From Chryseobacterium lathyri (lineage in GTDB: Bacteria > Bacteroidota > Bacteroidia > Flavobacteriales > Weeksellaceae): DNA of 64,000 bases. Shown piece after piece: positions 16,299 to 25,370 of the stretch. Each line of letters starts with the position of its first letter. Positions within the stretch are counted from its first letter, which is position 1. The notes beneath the pieces are model-generated. The model did not search any database. It was not told where the DNA came from and saw only the letters and a list, made by a program, of their open reading frames with translations. The position numbers and the translations under genes were made by a program. The stretch lies in NCBI RefSeq assembly GCF_003290185.1, contig NZ_QNFY01000005.1, forward strand, positions 186,001 to 250,000, read 5' to 3'.

Positions 16299-16721
16299 AT
16301 GAAGCAATTTTACAAATCAAAAAGTTTACTTAGACTTTCTTTTTTATTCGTTTTATTATTTTCGGTAATTACTGTGGTGAATTCTTGTAAAAAGGATAAC
16401 GACGAAGAAGAATTCGCAGATCATGTTGTTCAGTTTGAAGTGAAAACAACTACCGGAGGAGTTATCAGAGCTATCGTAACACAGGTAGGAACATCTAAAA
16501 CTGACATTTTCGATCCTGTAGGAACTGTTTGGACAAGTGGCGAATTTTTTGTGAATTCCAGCCAGGCGCAGTTAAACCTTGATGCGAAAGCCGATCTTCC
16601 GGATGCCGATTCAGAATTGGTCATTAATCTTTGGATAGACGGCGAGATCGTAAGAACTGATAAGAAAAAAGGGGCAGGTCCTATGGTAGCTTCCATTGAT
16701 TACAGCTTCTTAGAATTATAG
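16299..16721 (+). CDS. Small lipoprotein of unknown function
   Basis: Protein of 140 residues; family not recognised. The lipobox VVNSC is followed by a Lys/Asp/Glu-rich linker (KKDNDEEEFADH) typical of exported Bacteroidota lipoproteins. The mature domain looks like an all-beta fold of about 100 residues (VVQFEVKTTTGGVIRAIVTQ). It resembles in design the lipoprotein at 19740; the two flank the NarL-type two-component system, so they may be related targets of it. Confidence 0.65.
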   Translation: MKQFYKSKSLLRLSFLFVLLFSVITVVNSCKKDNDEEEFADHVVQFEVKTTTGGVIRAIVTQVGTSKTDIFDPVGTVWTSGEFFVNSSQAQLNLDAKADLPDADSELVINLWIDGEIVRTDKKKGAGPMVASIDYSFLEL

Positions 16722-16738
16722 AATAACTTACTTATATA

Positions 16739-16771
16739 TAAAAAACCGCTTTTATAAAAGCGGTTTTTTTG
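16739..16771 (+). terminator. Terminator between lipoprotein and response regulator
   Basis: Near-perfect hairpin AAACCGCTTTTA/TAAAAGCGGTTT with flanking A and T runs; it can serve the plus-strand lipoprotein and the convergent minus-strand regulator. Confidence 0.85.
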
Positions 16772-16824
16772 TTTTATAAATTGATTTTTCTGTTCAAAAG
16801 TTTTCATTAAAATTTTATCAGCAT

Positions 16825-17463
16825 TTATTCCTCGATTAATTGGAGCTGTATGGCACGGTTAATAAGCTCCGTAGAATTTTTTGCTTGAAATTTTTGTAAT
16901 AAATTTTTACGATGTGTATCTACAGTAAGTGGGCTGAGGAAAAGTTCTTCGGCAATCATGGCACTTGTTTTTCCTTCCGCTACCATCCGGAGGATCTGTT
17001 TTTCCCGTTTTGTAATCCTTGGCACAGGAAGATCGTTCTGTGAAGGTCTGCTGATGATCTGCTTTGTTTCCTCACAAAAAACAATATTTCCCGAAAGAGC
17101 CCCTTTGATGCACATTACCAGTTCATCTATTGATGTGTTTTTAAGGATATATCCGCTGGCCCCATTCTGGATAGCCTGCATGATAATGCTTCGTTCCGAA
17201 CGGTTGCTGAACATGATCACGGAAGTTTTTGGCGATATTTTTTTGATTTCCAGGCAAAGTTCTATTCCGTTGGCATCCGGCAGTGTGATATCCAGAAGAA
17301 CTATATCTATTTCATTGGACCGGAGAAAACTGATGAGGTCCGAACCGGATGTAAAAGTTTCCGAAACAGTAAGAAATGATTGGCTTTTCAGCATCATTTT
17401 TAATCCTTCTATAACGATAGGGTGGTCATCTACGATAACGATATTTATTTTATGAGACTGCAT
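16825..17463 (-). CDS. NarL/LuxR-family response regulator
   Basis: DNA-binding response regulator of 212 residues. The receiver domain (about 5-120) has the acidic pair in VIVDDHP, the phospho-acceptor Asp58 in IVLLDITLPD and Lys in ILKNTS. The LuxR-type helix-turn-helix (about 148-210) is clear: ITKREKQILRMVAEGKTS and LSPLTVDTHRKNLLQKF. Its start overlaps the end of the kinase gene by 14 bp, so they are a translationally coupled pair. A NarL-like 7-2-7 palindrome lies upstream of the kinase gene. Confidence 0.92.
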   Translation of the reverse strand: MQSHKINIVIVDDHPIVIEGLKMMLKSQSFLTVSETFTSGSDLISFLRSNEIDIVLLDITLPDANGIELCLEIKKISPKTSVIMFSNRSERSIIMQAIQNGASGYILKNTSIDELVMCIKGALSGNIVFCEETKQIISRPSQNDLPVPRITKREKQILRMVAEGKTSAMIAEELFLSPLTVDTHRKNLLQKFQAKNSTELINRAIQLQLIEE

Positions 17464-19453
17464 GGGTATTTAATTCAATATTAATAGTTGTTCCTTCGTT
17501 ATCCGAATTGATCTCCATTTTGCCTTTAAGATAATCTACTCTGTTTTTAAGATTATGAAGGCCCATACTTTGAGACTTCCTGTAATCCTCTTCTTTAAAT
17601 CCTTTTCCGTTATCTTCTACAGTGATCATGAAGTTTTCATCAGATTGTGAGCATTGAAGCAGTATATTGGTTGCTTCCGAATGTTTAACGGAGTTGGCCA
17701 ATAATTCCTGTGCAATTCTGTAAATATTAAGCTGTATGGATAAAGGAGTACTTTTGCTAATGTTAATAGGCTGAAAGTCTACCTTAAGATCTTTTCGGAT
17801 ATAGAACTCGCACAGATCTTTAAGAGCGGTTTCCAGTCCGAAGCTCAAAAGGGATTCCGGCATCAGGTTTCTAGCCACATGTCGCAGTTCGGTAACTGAA
17901 TTATCTAGTTGGTTTAGGATTTTGTAGAAATCTTTATGCCGGCCTGCTTCAAGGTGGGTTGAAGACCAGGTAGAAAAATTTATTTTAACTCCGGCAAGCA
18001 TTCCGCCCAAGCCGTCATGAAGATCTTTGGCAATACGGGCTCTTTCTCTTTCTTCTCCTTCCAGAATAGCTTTTGTAAGGGCCAGTTCTTCTCTTTGCTG
18101 AATTTCTTTTATTTCCTGTTGAAGATTTATTTCGCGCTGTTCCGAAATTTTTTTGTTCTTTTTAAAATTTAAAAGACCTAAAATGATAAAGCCGGCTGAT
18201 AACAGGGAGGCAAGTCCCAGAATCCACATGTATTTGTTTTTCTTGCTGATTTCCAGCTGCTTTTGTACTAATTCTTTATCTCTTTCGGATTTTCTGTATT
18301 TTGCTTCAAGAATGGCAATGTTTTTATGGATAGAAACCGTATTCAGGCTGTCAAAAGAATCTATATATCGTTCAGCATACAGGTTGGCTTTAGTTGTATC
18401 CTTAAGTGCGGTGTAATTTTTAGAAAGTTCTTTTAAAACTTCCTGCCTGTTTTTTTGATAGGGAGTGCTGGCATAAACTTCTTTAAAAATCTTATTGGAT
18501 TTTCCATAGTCTTTCAGCTCACTGTTGAGCTGCCCTTCAAACAGCTTTATTCTTTCTGCAATAACTGTATTTTTATATTTTTCTGCATTGCTCAGCCCTT
18601 TGGCAAAAAGCTTTACGGCTTCCGGGTAATTTTTTTGCTTCATATGATAATATCCTAAAGTGCAGTAATAGAGTGAATAAAAATTGGATTCAGGATAATC
18701 TTTGATGATGGAATAGGTTTTCTCTAATTCTGTATTTGCCTGCGGCATTTTGTTTTCTCTCATCAGAGCATCTGCCTTAAACAAAACAGCTTCTCCCTTA
18801 ATAGCTTTGGACTGTGCTGTTTGTCTTTTCAGTTTGTTGATAGAATTTTCAGCCAAGTTCATGTATTCTATTGCTTTGGGATAGTCCTTGGAGTTATAGA
18901 ACAAGACTCCGATACTTTTATATAAAGCTCCTGTAAGCTCATAATCTTTCAGGGATTTAGCCAGGGGTATTGCTTTATTCGTGATGATGTTCATAGACTC
19001 TACTTCCTTATTCTGAATGATCTTGAATAACGCTTTATTCTGGAACATGATGATCCTTATTTTTTTGGCTTCATTACTGTTGTATTTTTTCAAAAGCGAT
19101 TCAATGTTTGTGAAATCTTTTTCCAGAAGATTAACGGCATCTGTCTTTGTATAGTTTATAATGGACTGATAATAAAGTCCTATATCTCTGTACACCGGAC
19201 TGTTGGAAGAGCTTTCCAGACCTTGTTTCAGGTACTTCTGATAATTTTCAATATCCTGCTTGGTAAAATAGGTTGCAGCAATCTGGTAAGACTTAATGGC
19301 TTTTACCGTATCCACAGCTTCATTGTTGGCAGCCAGAACCAGACTGTCAAAATTACTATTCTTTTTCTCTAAAGAATAGAAATAAAGAGATTGTGCCTCA
19401 ATATTGAGTATGCCGAAAAACGAGATTAATAATGCAAGTAATTCTTTTCCCAT
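17450..19453 (-). CDS. TPR-containing sensor histidine kinase (HisKA_3 family)
   Basis: Sensor kinase of 667 residues and cognate partner of the downstream regulator. An N-terminal signal peptide is followed by about 370 residues of helical TPR-like repeats outside the membrane, one transmembrane segment (MWILGLASLLSAGFIILGLL, about residues 408-428), a coiled linker, the HisKA_3 dimerisation domain with His479 in RIAKDLHDGLGG, and the HATPase domain (ELLANSVKHSEA, VEDNGKGF, MGLHNLKNRV). This TPR-TM-kinase design is common in flavobacterial NarL-type systems. The signal is unknown. Confidence 0.9.
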   Translation of the reverse strand: MGKELLALLISFFGILNIEAQSLYFYSLEKKNSNFDSLVLAANNEAVDTVKAIKSYQIAATYFTKQDIENYQKYLKQGLESSSNSPVYRDIGLYYQSIINYTKTDAVNLLEKDFTNIESLLKKYNSNEAKKIRIIMFQNKALFKIIQNKEVESMNIITNKAIPLAKSLKDYELTGALYKSIGVLFYNSKDYPKAIEYMNLAENSINKLKRQTAQSKAIKGEAVLFKADALMRENKMPQANTELEKTYSIIKDYPESNFYSLYYCTLGYYHMKQKNYPEAVKLFAKGLSNAEKYKNTVIAERIKLFEGQLNSELKDYGKSNKIFKEVYASTPYQKNRQEVLKELSKNYTALKDTTKANLYAERYIDSFDSLNTVSIHKNIAILEAKYRKSERDKELVQKQLEISKKNKYMWILGLASLLSAGFIILGLLNFKKNKKISEQREINLQQEIKEIQQREELALTKAILEGEERERARIAKDLHDGLGGMLAGVKINFSTWSSTHLEAGRHKDFYKILNQLDNSVTELRHVARNLMPESLLSFGLETALKDLCEFYIRKDLKVDFQPINISKSTPLSIQLNIYRIAQELLANSVKHSEATNILLQCSQSDENFMITVEDNGKGFKEEDYRKSQSMGLHNLKNRVDYLKGKMEINSDNEGTTINIELNTHAVS

Positions 19454-19560
19454 GCTTTCTGTGTAATCATGATTTATATTATGAATTTATTAAAAAAAAC
19501 AATATGCACCTGTAGTGTACTTCATTTTCTTAAGATAGCTACTTGGAGATAAGCATGAAA

Positions 19561-19576
19561 TACCTAAAAATAGGTA
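19561..19576. promoter_or_regulatory. Candidate NarL-type operator (7-2-7 inverted repeat)
   Basis: TACCTAA-AA-ATAGGTA is an inverted repeat of two heptamers with a 2-bp gap, the geometry of NarL-family sites (TACYYMT). The right half, read on the other strand, is TACCTAT, a full match; the left half differs at the last base. It is 107 bp upstream of the kinase start and 163 bp upstream of the lipoprotein at 19740, so it could act in both directions. Confidence 0.35.
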
Positions 19577-19739
19577 GATGTAAATACTGTTTTTTATGTA
19601 TTGTTCCTTCCGGACATACAGAATAGTTTTGTGATACATATCTGAATCAACTTTAAAGCATGAATAATAAAGACATTGAAAGGTTTGATGAAAAAACATA
19701 GAAATAAATGCAGATAAGAATTAGTTTAAAAATTAAAAT

Positions 19740-20249
19740 ATGAGAATTATGAAAAAAATCAATTTACACAGAACATTCAGAAATGCAGTTGCTTTTTTGA
19801 TGACAGCGCTTCTCTTAGGCTTTGTATCTTCATGCAGCAAAGATGATGACGATGTTGATGCAGGGGGAGAAGTTGTAGGTGGAGGCGCCAATTATAAAAT
19901 AACAGTTACTTTGAACGGGGTAAATTCTACCGATGATTATGTTTCGGTAGTTGCTTCAGGAAGTGATCATCAAAACAGCACTTCCATATGGAAAATTAAT
20001 GGGACCATTCAAAACGGACAAACAGCTGTAGGATTAAACGACAATAGTTTTACCGGTTCTACCAAAACCTATATTATTGAGACCAATTCCCCTATTGCAG
20101 GCTTGTCAGCTTCCATTCAGGTGGTGAACTTTAACTCTTCCATTACGGGAACTTATAAAATAGAAAAAAACGGAACCGCAGTAGTTGATGAAAATATTAA
20201 TTTAACAACCAACGGGGCCGATTTTACGAAGCATTATTCATTCAATTAA
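19740..20249 (+). CDS. Small lipoprotein of unknown function
   Basis: Protein of 169 residues; family not recognised. The signal peptide ends at GFVSSC, followed by an acidic KDDDDVD linker and a Gly-rich spacer. The mature part (NYKITVTLNGVNSTDDYVSVVASG) is a predicted beta-sandwich-like domain without Cys. A second ATG at 19749 is an equally plausible start. It is transcribed divergently from the NarL-type kinase gene, with the candidate operator between them. Confidence 0.65.
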   Translation: MRIMKKINLHRTFRNAVAFLMTALLLGFVSSCSKDDDDVDAGGEVVGGGANYKITVTLNGVNSTDDYVSVVASGSDHQNSTSIWKINGTIQNGQTAVGLNDNSFTGSTKTYIIETNSPIAGLSASIQVVNFNSSITGTYKIEKNGTAVVDENINLTTNGADFTKHYSFN

Positions 20250-20340
20250 ATGATTATTTATATACAGGAAAGCTTTAATAATTTTATCTCTAACTCTCTT
20301 CAAAGATGGAGTAACTTTTCAGGTTAAATTTTGTATTAAA

Positions 20341-20375
20341 AAAGAGAGACTCAGGTTACAGAGTCTCTCTTTTTT
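20341..20375. terminator. Bidirectional terminator between lipoprotein and tyrS
   Basis: Hairpin AAAGAGAGACTC/GAGTCTCTCTTT with an 8-nt loop and T residues on the plus strand; A-rich flanks allow use from the tyrS side. Confidence 0.8.
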
Positions 20376-20396
20376 GAATAATATTATTGAAAATTT

Positions 20397-21692
20397 TTAC
20401 AGTACCTTCACAATAAAGTAGCTTTTCTTACCCTTTTGAAGCAGTAAAAATTTACCGTCGATAAGATCACTTTCATTGGCGGTATAAGTATCGTTTACCT
20501 TTTCTTTGTTGACGGAAATTGCATTTCCTTTGATCTCCCTTTGAGCTTCACTTTTAGACTTTAAAAATCCTGATTTTTCAGAAAGAAGATCAACAATACT
20601 AATTCCCAGGACATCAGCTTTGGCAACTTCTTTTTGCGGTACACCGTCAAAAACCTCAAGGAAAGTTTCTTCATCCAGGCTTACCAGATCTTCAGCTGTA
20701 GAGCGTCCGAACAGAATTTCCGAAGCTTTTACTGCCTTTTCATATTCGTCTCTGCCGTGTACCCATACCGTTACTTCCTCAGCCAGTCTCTTTTGAAGTT
20801 TTCTTTCATGTGGAGCTGCTTTGTGCTCTTCAATTAAGGCTTCAATTTCTTCTTTTCCAATGAATGTGTAGAATTTAATGAATCTTTCAGCATCTTCATC
20901 GGTGGCATTCAGCCAGAACTGGTAGAATTTATACGGGGATGTCTTCTTTTTGTCCAGCCAGTAATTTTCTCCGCTTTCAGACTTCCCGAATTTAGAACCG
21001 TCGGCTTTAGTAATCAAAGGAACTGTTAATGCAAATGCTTCTCCCTGGGCCTTTCTGCGAATCAGTTCAGTACCTGTAGTGATATTTCCCCACTGATCAG
21101 AACCTCCCATCTGAAGCTTTACATTATTATTTTGGTACAGATGAAGGAAATCATATCCCTGGATTAGCTGGTAAGTGAATTCCGTAAAACTCATCCCGTC
21201 TGCACCGCTTTCCCCGGAAAATCTCTTTTTCACAGAATCTTTAGCCATCATATAATTAACGGTGATGTTCTTCCCTACGTTTTTAGCAAAATCAAGGAAA
21301 GAAATATTCTTCATCCAGTCATAATTGTTGACTAATTCAGCCTTGTTAGGACCATTACCATCAAAATCCAAAAACCTTGAAAGTTGGTTCTTTAAACAGT
21401 CTACATAATGAAGAAGAGTGGCTTCATCCAGCAGATTTCTTTCGGCAGATTTTCCTGAGGGATCTCCGATCATTCCTGTAGCACCACCTACCAAAGCAAT
21501 CGGTTTGTGTCCGTGTTGCTGGAAATGTGCTAAAATTTTGATCTGGATAAGACTTCCGATATGCAAAGAATCAGCAGTCGGGTCAAAACCAATATATGCA
21601 GTAGTTACCTCTTTATTCAGTTGTTCATCGGTTCCTGGCATCATATCGGCAAAAAGACCACGCCATTTTAGTTCTTCTATAAAGGAATTCAT
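20397..21692 (-). CDS. tyrS: Tyrosyl-tRNA synthetase
   Basis: Class I aminoacyl-tRNA synthetase of 431 residues, normal length for TyrRS. The HIGH-type motif is DSLHIGSL, the second signature is KFGKSESG, and the tyrosine pocket is seen in [15 protein letters not shown] and [10 protein letters not shown]. The C-terminal S4-like RNA-binding domain (about 365-431) contains [17 protein letters not shown]. It stands alone with a -7 box (TATCTTTG on the minus strand) about 30 bp upstream. Confidence 0.95.
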   Translation of the reverse strand: MNSFIEELKWRGLFADMMPGTDEQLNKEVTTAYIGFDPTADSLHIGSLIQIKILAHFQQHGHKPIALVGGATGMIGDPSGKSAERNLLDEATLLHYVDCLKNQLSRFLDFDGNGPNKAELVNNYDWMKNISFLDFAKNVGKNITVNYMMAKDSVKKRFSGESGADGMSFTEFTYQLIQGYDFLHLYQNNNVKLQMGGSDQWGNITTGTELIRRKAQGEAFALTVPLITKADGSKFGKSESGENYWLDKKKTSPYKFYQFWLNATDEDAERFIKFYTFIGKEEIEALIEEHKAAPHERKLQKRLAEEVTVWVHGRDEYEKAVKASEILFGRSTAEDLVSLDEETFLEVFDGVPQKEVAKADVLGISIVDLLSEKSGFLKSKSEAQREIKGNAISVNKEKVNDTYTANESDLIDGKFLLLQKGKKSYFIVKVL

Positions 21693-21720
21693 CTATAATT
21701 TTCTTTAAAATTTTACGATG

Positions 21721-21728
21721 CAAAGATA
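21721..21728 (-). promoter_or_regulatory. -7 box for tyrS
   Basis: On the minus strand TATCTTTG matches TAnnTTTG, 28 bp upstream of the tyrS ATG. Confidence 0.5.
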
Positions 21729-21800
21729 GTAAATTCAGGAGTATAGAGAAGAGATGTCAGAAGGTAAAAAAATCAAAGGATAAAAAGGCCTGTCTGCACC

Positions 21801-21831
21801 TTTGTGCTTTCACTTAAAAAAATTATATTTG
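21801..21831 (+). promoter_or_regulatory. Promoter of the ECF sigma factor gene
   Basis: TTTG at 21801-21804 and TATATTTG at 21824-21831, spacer 19 bp: a full housekeeping Bacteroidota promoter. The ATG is only 6 bp after the -7 box, so the mRNA should be leaderless or nearly so. Confidence 0.6.
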
Positions 21832-21837
21832 TTAATA

Positions 21838-22398
21838 ATGAACGAAGAACAGCTATTTCTGCTTATTCAAAAGGCAAAAGAAAAGGACCAGAAGGCCCAG
21901 ACCAAGCTCATCAATATTTTTTGGGTGGATGTTTTCTCTTTTGTCATGAAAAAAGTAAAAGATGAAAATGATGCAGATGAGATTACGGTGAATGTTTTTT
22001 CCAAAGTGCTGTCGAAATTGGATATGTACGATCCGCATTTTCAATTTAAGACCTGGGTATTAACCATTGCCCAGAATACAGTCATTGATTTCTGGCGGAA
22101 AAGAAGCCGCGAAAACCAGGATCCTACCGAAAACCTGGATGAGGTTAAAAACCAGTTCGCAAAATCTCCGGAAGAGCTGATGATCTCCAATGAAGAGCAG
22201 AAAAAGATCATCAAAACCATTGAATCGCTGGATGCCAATTACCAGGATATTATTAAACTACGTTTTTTTGAAGAAAAAAGCATCAAGGAAATTGCAGAAG
22301 AGCTTGGAATTTCCGTCGCCAATACTAAAGTAAGGGTGATGCGTGCTAAGAAAGTCCTTGCCGAGCTGCTAAAAAATAATGAATTTGATGATAATTAA
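21838..22398 (+). CDS. RNA polymerase sigma factor, ECF (sigma-70 family)
   Basis: Sigma factor of 186 residues with regions 2 and 4 only. Region 2 is seen in DADEITVNVFSKVLSKLDMYDPHFQFKTW split around the region 2.3/2.4 segment (TWVLTIAQNTVIDFWRKRSRE). Region 4 is IKTIESLDANYQDIIKLRFFEEKSIKEIAEELGISVANTKVRVMRAKK in outline. The ATG at 21838 is chosen from the adjacent promoter; the in-frame ATG at 21802 lies inside the promoter. No anti-sigma gene is adjacent, unlike SusC/D-linked ECF factors. Confidence 0.88.
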   Translation: MNEEQLFLLIQKAKEKDQKAQTKLINIFWVDVFSFVMKKVKDENDADEITVNVFSKVLSKLDMYDPHFQFKTWVLTIAQNTVIDFWRKRSRENQDPTENLDEVKNQFAKSPEELMISNEEQKKIIKTIESLDANYQDIIKLRFFEEKSIKEIAEELGISVANTKVRVMRAKKVLAELLKNNEFDDN

Positions 22399-22494
22399 AT
22401 GATTAAGTAAGATAATCAGTTTCATTCAGTCTTAAAAGCAAAGCTTACCTTAATAATCTTAAAGGCTTAATGGAATCTTAATGATTCAAAATTT

Positions 22495-23127
22495 TCACAA
22501 ATAAACTTCCTCTTTTGTCTTAGGAAGAACAATTTTCCTCGGCTCCTTCTGATTCCTGTTTTGCAGATCTATTTTCAATCCTTTTTTAATATAGGTTTCC
22601 TGCTTGGATTTACCATATTCAGAAGTATTTTCAACTTCTTTTTTATAATTGAGCTGCCCTGTGGAAAGATTAAAGTCTATGTCTGCCCAATAATCTCCGG
22701 GTCTGCCATACGTTGAAGAATGGCCGATCAGTTCAAAATGGCCGTTTTGAAACCTGTATTTATCCGTGTAGCTCCATTTCCAGCTGCTGCCGCCTGCCTG
22801 GGTGATATTCAGGACTCCTTTTTCAATAGTTGTTTCCTGGTAGGGATCGCCCATCATCCCTCCGCCGGCACTTTCAAGAATGGCATTCCTTGATTTACTC
22901 AGGATCATCCATGTTCCGCCACTTCTTTTCTGAATCTGGATCTCACGGATTTTACCCAGTTCACCTTCATCTGCTGTAGTATAAATAACCACTCTTTCAG
23001 GAATTTTATCACCATCCAGATCGCCTTCCACAGTGTCAATGATTTCTGAACCTGCCGGCTGAAGTTCTTTCTGGGCAAAGCAAAATGTACTGATAATAAG
23101 GGATAGGGTAAAAAAGATCTTCTTCAT
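22495..23127 (-). CDS. Secreted protein of unknown function
   Basis: Protein of 210 residues with a clear signal peptide (KKIFFTLSLIISTFCFAQ). Near the N-terminus DTVEGDLDGDKIPERVVIY resembles the calcium-binding Asp loop of FG-GAP/VCBS-like repeats. The rest is beta-rich, with a Gly-rich segment (SAGGGMMGDPYQ). Such proteins are common in Flavobacteriia, and their roles are unknown. It is a single gene between the sigma factor and lipA. Confidence 0.65.
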   Translation of the reverse strand: MKKIFFTLSLIISTFCFAQKELQPAGSEIIDTVEGDLDGDKIPERVVIYTTADEGELGKIREIQIQKRSGGTWMILSKSRNAILESAGGGMMGDPYQETTIEKGVLNITQAGGSSWKWSYTDKYRFQNGHFELIGHSSTYGRPGDYWADIDFNLSTGQLNYKKEVENTSEYGKSKQETYIKKGLKIDLQNRNQKEPRKIVLPKTKEEVYL

Positions 23128-23182
23128 AATTTAATTTTGGTGGTTTAAAATTACTAAATTATATGTTTCATCAATGTTTGTC

Positions 23183-23216
23183 TTTGATTGTTTCGATAAA
23201 AAAATCACTAACTTTG
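23183..23216 (+). promoter_or_regulatory. Candidate lipA promoter
   Basis: TTTG at 23183-23186 and TAACTTTG at 23209-23216 with a 22-bp spacer; the ATG follows 20 bp later. The -7 box is a full consensus match. Confidence 0.5.
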
Positions 23217-23236
23217 AAGCTCAATTTGAGAAATAA

Positions 23237-24103
23237 ATGGAGAATTTAGTTCAAGATACTACCGTTCAAAAACCAAAGTGGATCCGCGTAAAACTTCCTA
23301 CCGGAAAGAATTACAGAGAGCTTAGGACTTTGGTCGACAAATATAAATTAAATACCATATGCCAGAGCGGAAGCTGTCCGAATATGGGTGAATGCTGGGG
23401 AGAAGGAACGGCAACGTTCATGATCTTAGGAAATATCTGTACAAGAAGCTGCGGATTCTGTGGTGTAAAAACAGGAAAACCACTTGATGTTAATTGGGAT
23501 GAGCCTGAAAAAGTGGCCCGTTCTATTAAATTAATGAAGATCAAGCATGCTGTTCTTACCTCTGTGGACCGTGATGATTTAAAAGATATGGGCTCCATCC
23601 TTTGGGCTGAGACTGTAAATGCGGTAAGAAGAATTTCTCCGGGAACGACGATGGAAACTCTTATTCCGGATTTCCAGGGGCTTACCAAACATATTGACAG
23701 ATTGGTAGAAGTGGCTCCTGAAGTGATCTCTCACAATATGGAAACCGTAAAACGTCTGACAAGAGAAGTAAGGATCCAGGCTAAATATGAAAGAAGCTTA
23801 GAAGTTCTGAGATACCTAAAAGAAGCTGGCCAGAGAAGAACCAAAACCGGGGTAATGCTTGGTTTGGGTGAAACTAAAGATGAGGTTTTCCAGACCATTG
23901 AGGATATCAGAAATGCCAATGTAGATGTAATCACGCTTGGACAGTATCTTCAGCCTACTAAAAAACATCTGCCGGTAAAAAGATTCATTACGCCGGAAGA
24001 GTTTGATGAATTGGGAGATTTTGCAAGAAGCTTAGGTTTCAGACACGTAGAAAGCTCACCGTTGGTAAGAAGTTCCTACCATGCTGAAAAACATATTCAC
24101 TAA
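23237..24103 (+). CDS. lipA: Lipoyl synthase
   Basis: Radical-SAM enzyme of 288 residues that inserts two sulfurs into protein-bound octanoate. The auxiliary cluster cysteines are in [13 protein letters not shown], the radical-SAM CxxxCxxC is in CTRSCGFC, and the conserved C-terminal serine motif is RSSYHAEKH. Length and motifs are standard. It has its own promoter and terminator; lipB is not in the window. Confidence 0.95.
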   Translation: MENLVQDTTVQKPKWIRVKLPTGKNYRELRTLVDKYKLNTICQSGSCPNMGECWGEGTATFMILGNICTRSCGFCGVKTGKPLDVNWDEPEKVARSIKLMKIKHAVLTSVDRDDLKDMGSILWAETVNAVRRISPGTTMETLIPDFQGLTKHIDRLVEVAPEVISHNMETVKRLTREVRIQAKYERSLEVLRYLKEAGQRRTKTGVMLGLGETKDEVFQTIEDIRNANVDVITLGQYLQPTKKHLPVKRFITPEEFDELGDFARSLGFRHVESSPLVRSSYHAEKHIH

Positions 24104-24123
24104 TAATATAACTTAATAATATA

Positions 24124-24149
24124 ATCGCTTCACTCGAAGCGGTTTTTTT
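24124..24149 (+). terminator. lipA terminator
   Basis: Hairpin CGCTTC-ACTC-GAAGCG followed by seven T, 22 bp after the stop codon. Confidence 0.8.
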
Positions 24150-24254
24150 ATTTTAAACACTTAATATTTTGAGTAATGAACTCGGTGATGAGAGATATCT
24201 CTTAAATTAAAAAATTGATCACTTTCCTCCTGACAAAATCTGTCGGATCATATT

Positions 24255-24306
24255 CCCCTCCCTTGGAGGGGTGGCAAAAATTCAAAGAATTTTTGACGGG
24301 GTGGTT
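24255..24306. repeat. REP-like intergenic repeat with two hairpins
   Basis: CCCCTCC-CTT-GGAGGGG (24255-24271) is followed at once by AAAAATTC-AAA-GAATTTTT (24276-24294) and GACGGGGTGG. The two stacked hairpins plus the flanking GGGGTGG words look like a mobile-type intergenic repeat of Bacteroidota genomes rather than a terminator. Only one copy is present in the window. Confidence 0.5.
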
Positions 24307-24316
24307 AAAAAAATAA

Positions 24317-25177
24317 TCAATTCCGAACCTCAATATTCTTCAAATGCTTTTTCCTGAACTCTGAAGGCGTTTCACCCGTATGCTGCTTGAAAAGTTTATT
24401 AAAATAGGATAGGCTCTCGAAACCTACCTGAAAGCAAACCTCCGTCACAGAATAATCTTTAAGCAGAAATATCTTAGCCTGATTGATCCTGTAATTGTTA
24501 ACAAAATCCGTGAACGTCATATTGGTCTGCTTTTTAAAATAACGGCAGAAAGCAGGCGTACTAAGGCTTACAATCTTTGCAATTTCGTTGACATTAGGCT
24601 TCTTATCATAATTTCCATGGATGTAATCGTAGATGGTTCCCATTCTGATCTTGTCATTCAGGAACCATTTTATCCTGGTGTCTTCCTTATTCAGTTCTCT
24701 TACTTCATCTGAGGCGGCGAGAATCTGCAGAATTTCAATTAATCCTATAAGAGAATCAAAAGAGTTTTTATCCTTGATTTCATGAAGTTTTTCGACAACC
24801 TGCTTTTTTGTTTCTCCTGAAAATGAAAGCCCTAAATAAGACTTTTCCAGGAGCTTTTTAATGTTTTCAAACTCAGGAACGGGAACAATAATATCCTGAA
24901 GGAAATTCTCCCGCATCTGAAGCACTAATTGTCTGCATTCCGTCTGGATACCATAATCAAAATTAAGATGAGGAACATTGGATCCTATCAGAAGCAGATC
25001 GCTTTCTGTAAAAACAGAAATATCCCGGCCTACATGCCGGATTCCGTTGATGGCTTCTACATAAACAAGCTCTATTTCCGGGTGATGATGCCAGAAAAAA
25101 CAGTTCTTTAAAGACGGTGAAAAAAGCTTGAAAGACTTTCCGTTTTCAAACTCTATGACTTCTTTCTGGATTCTCAT
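24317..25177 (-). CDS. AraC-family transcriptional regulator
   Basis: Protein of 286 residues. The N-terminal cupin-like sensing domain has HHHPEIELVYVEAI and HVGRDISVFTESDLLLIGSNVPH. The C-terminal double helix-turn-helix (about 185-283) has VNEIAKIVSLSTPAFCRYFKKQ and VTEVCFQVGFESLSYFNKLFKQHTG in outline. The domain order is that of carbon-source-sensing AraC regulators. It is divergent from an MFS transporter with 193 bp between them, so that transporter is the obvious candidate target. Confidence 0.9.
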   Translation of the reverse strand: MRIQKEVIEFENGKSFKLFSPSLKNCFFWHHHPEIELVYVEAINGIRHVGRDISVFTESDLLLIGSNVPHLNFDYGIQTECRQLVLQMRENFLQDIIVPVPEFENIKKLLEKSYLGLSFSGETKKQVVEKLHEIKDKNSFDSLIGLIEILQILAASDEVRELNKEDTRIKWFLNDKIRMGTIYDYIHGNYDKKPNVNEIAKIVSLSTPAFCRYFKKQTNMTFTDFVNNYRINQAKIFLLKDYSVTEVCFQVGFESLSYFNKLFKQHTGETPSEFRKKHLKNIEVRN

Positions 25178-25370
25178 TCTGTTCTGATTTGATTGATTCT
25201 GATTTTAAATTTACATAAAAAGGTTAATATGGAGCAAATTTTTATCATTTCAGGAGAAGTAAAAACCGATATTTCTCTCGAATTTTGCACTTTCAAAGTA
25301 AAGATGGGATTCTGTTTTTATTTTTTATAAAAATCACTTAAAATTAATTCGAAAAAGAAGTTTACTCATA

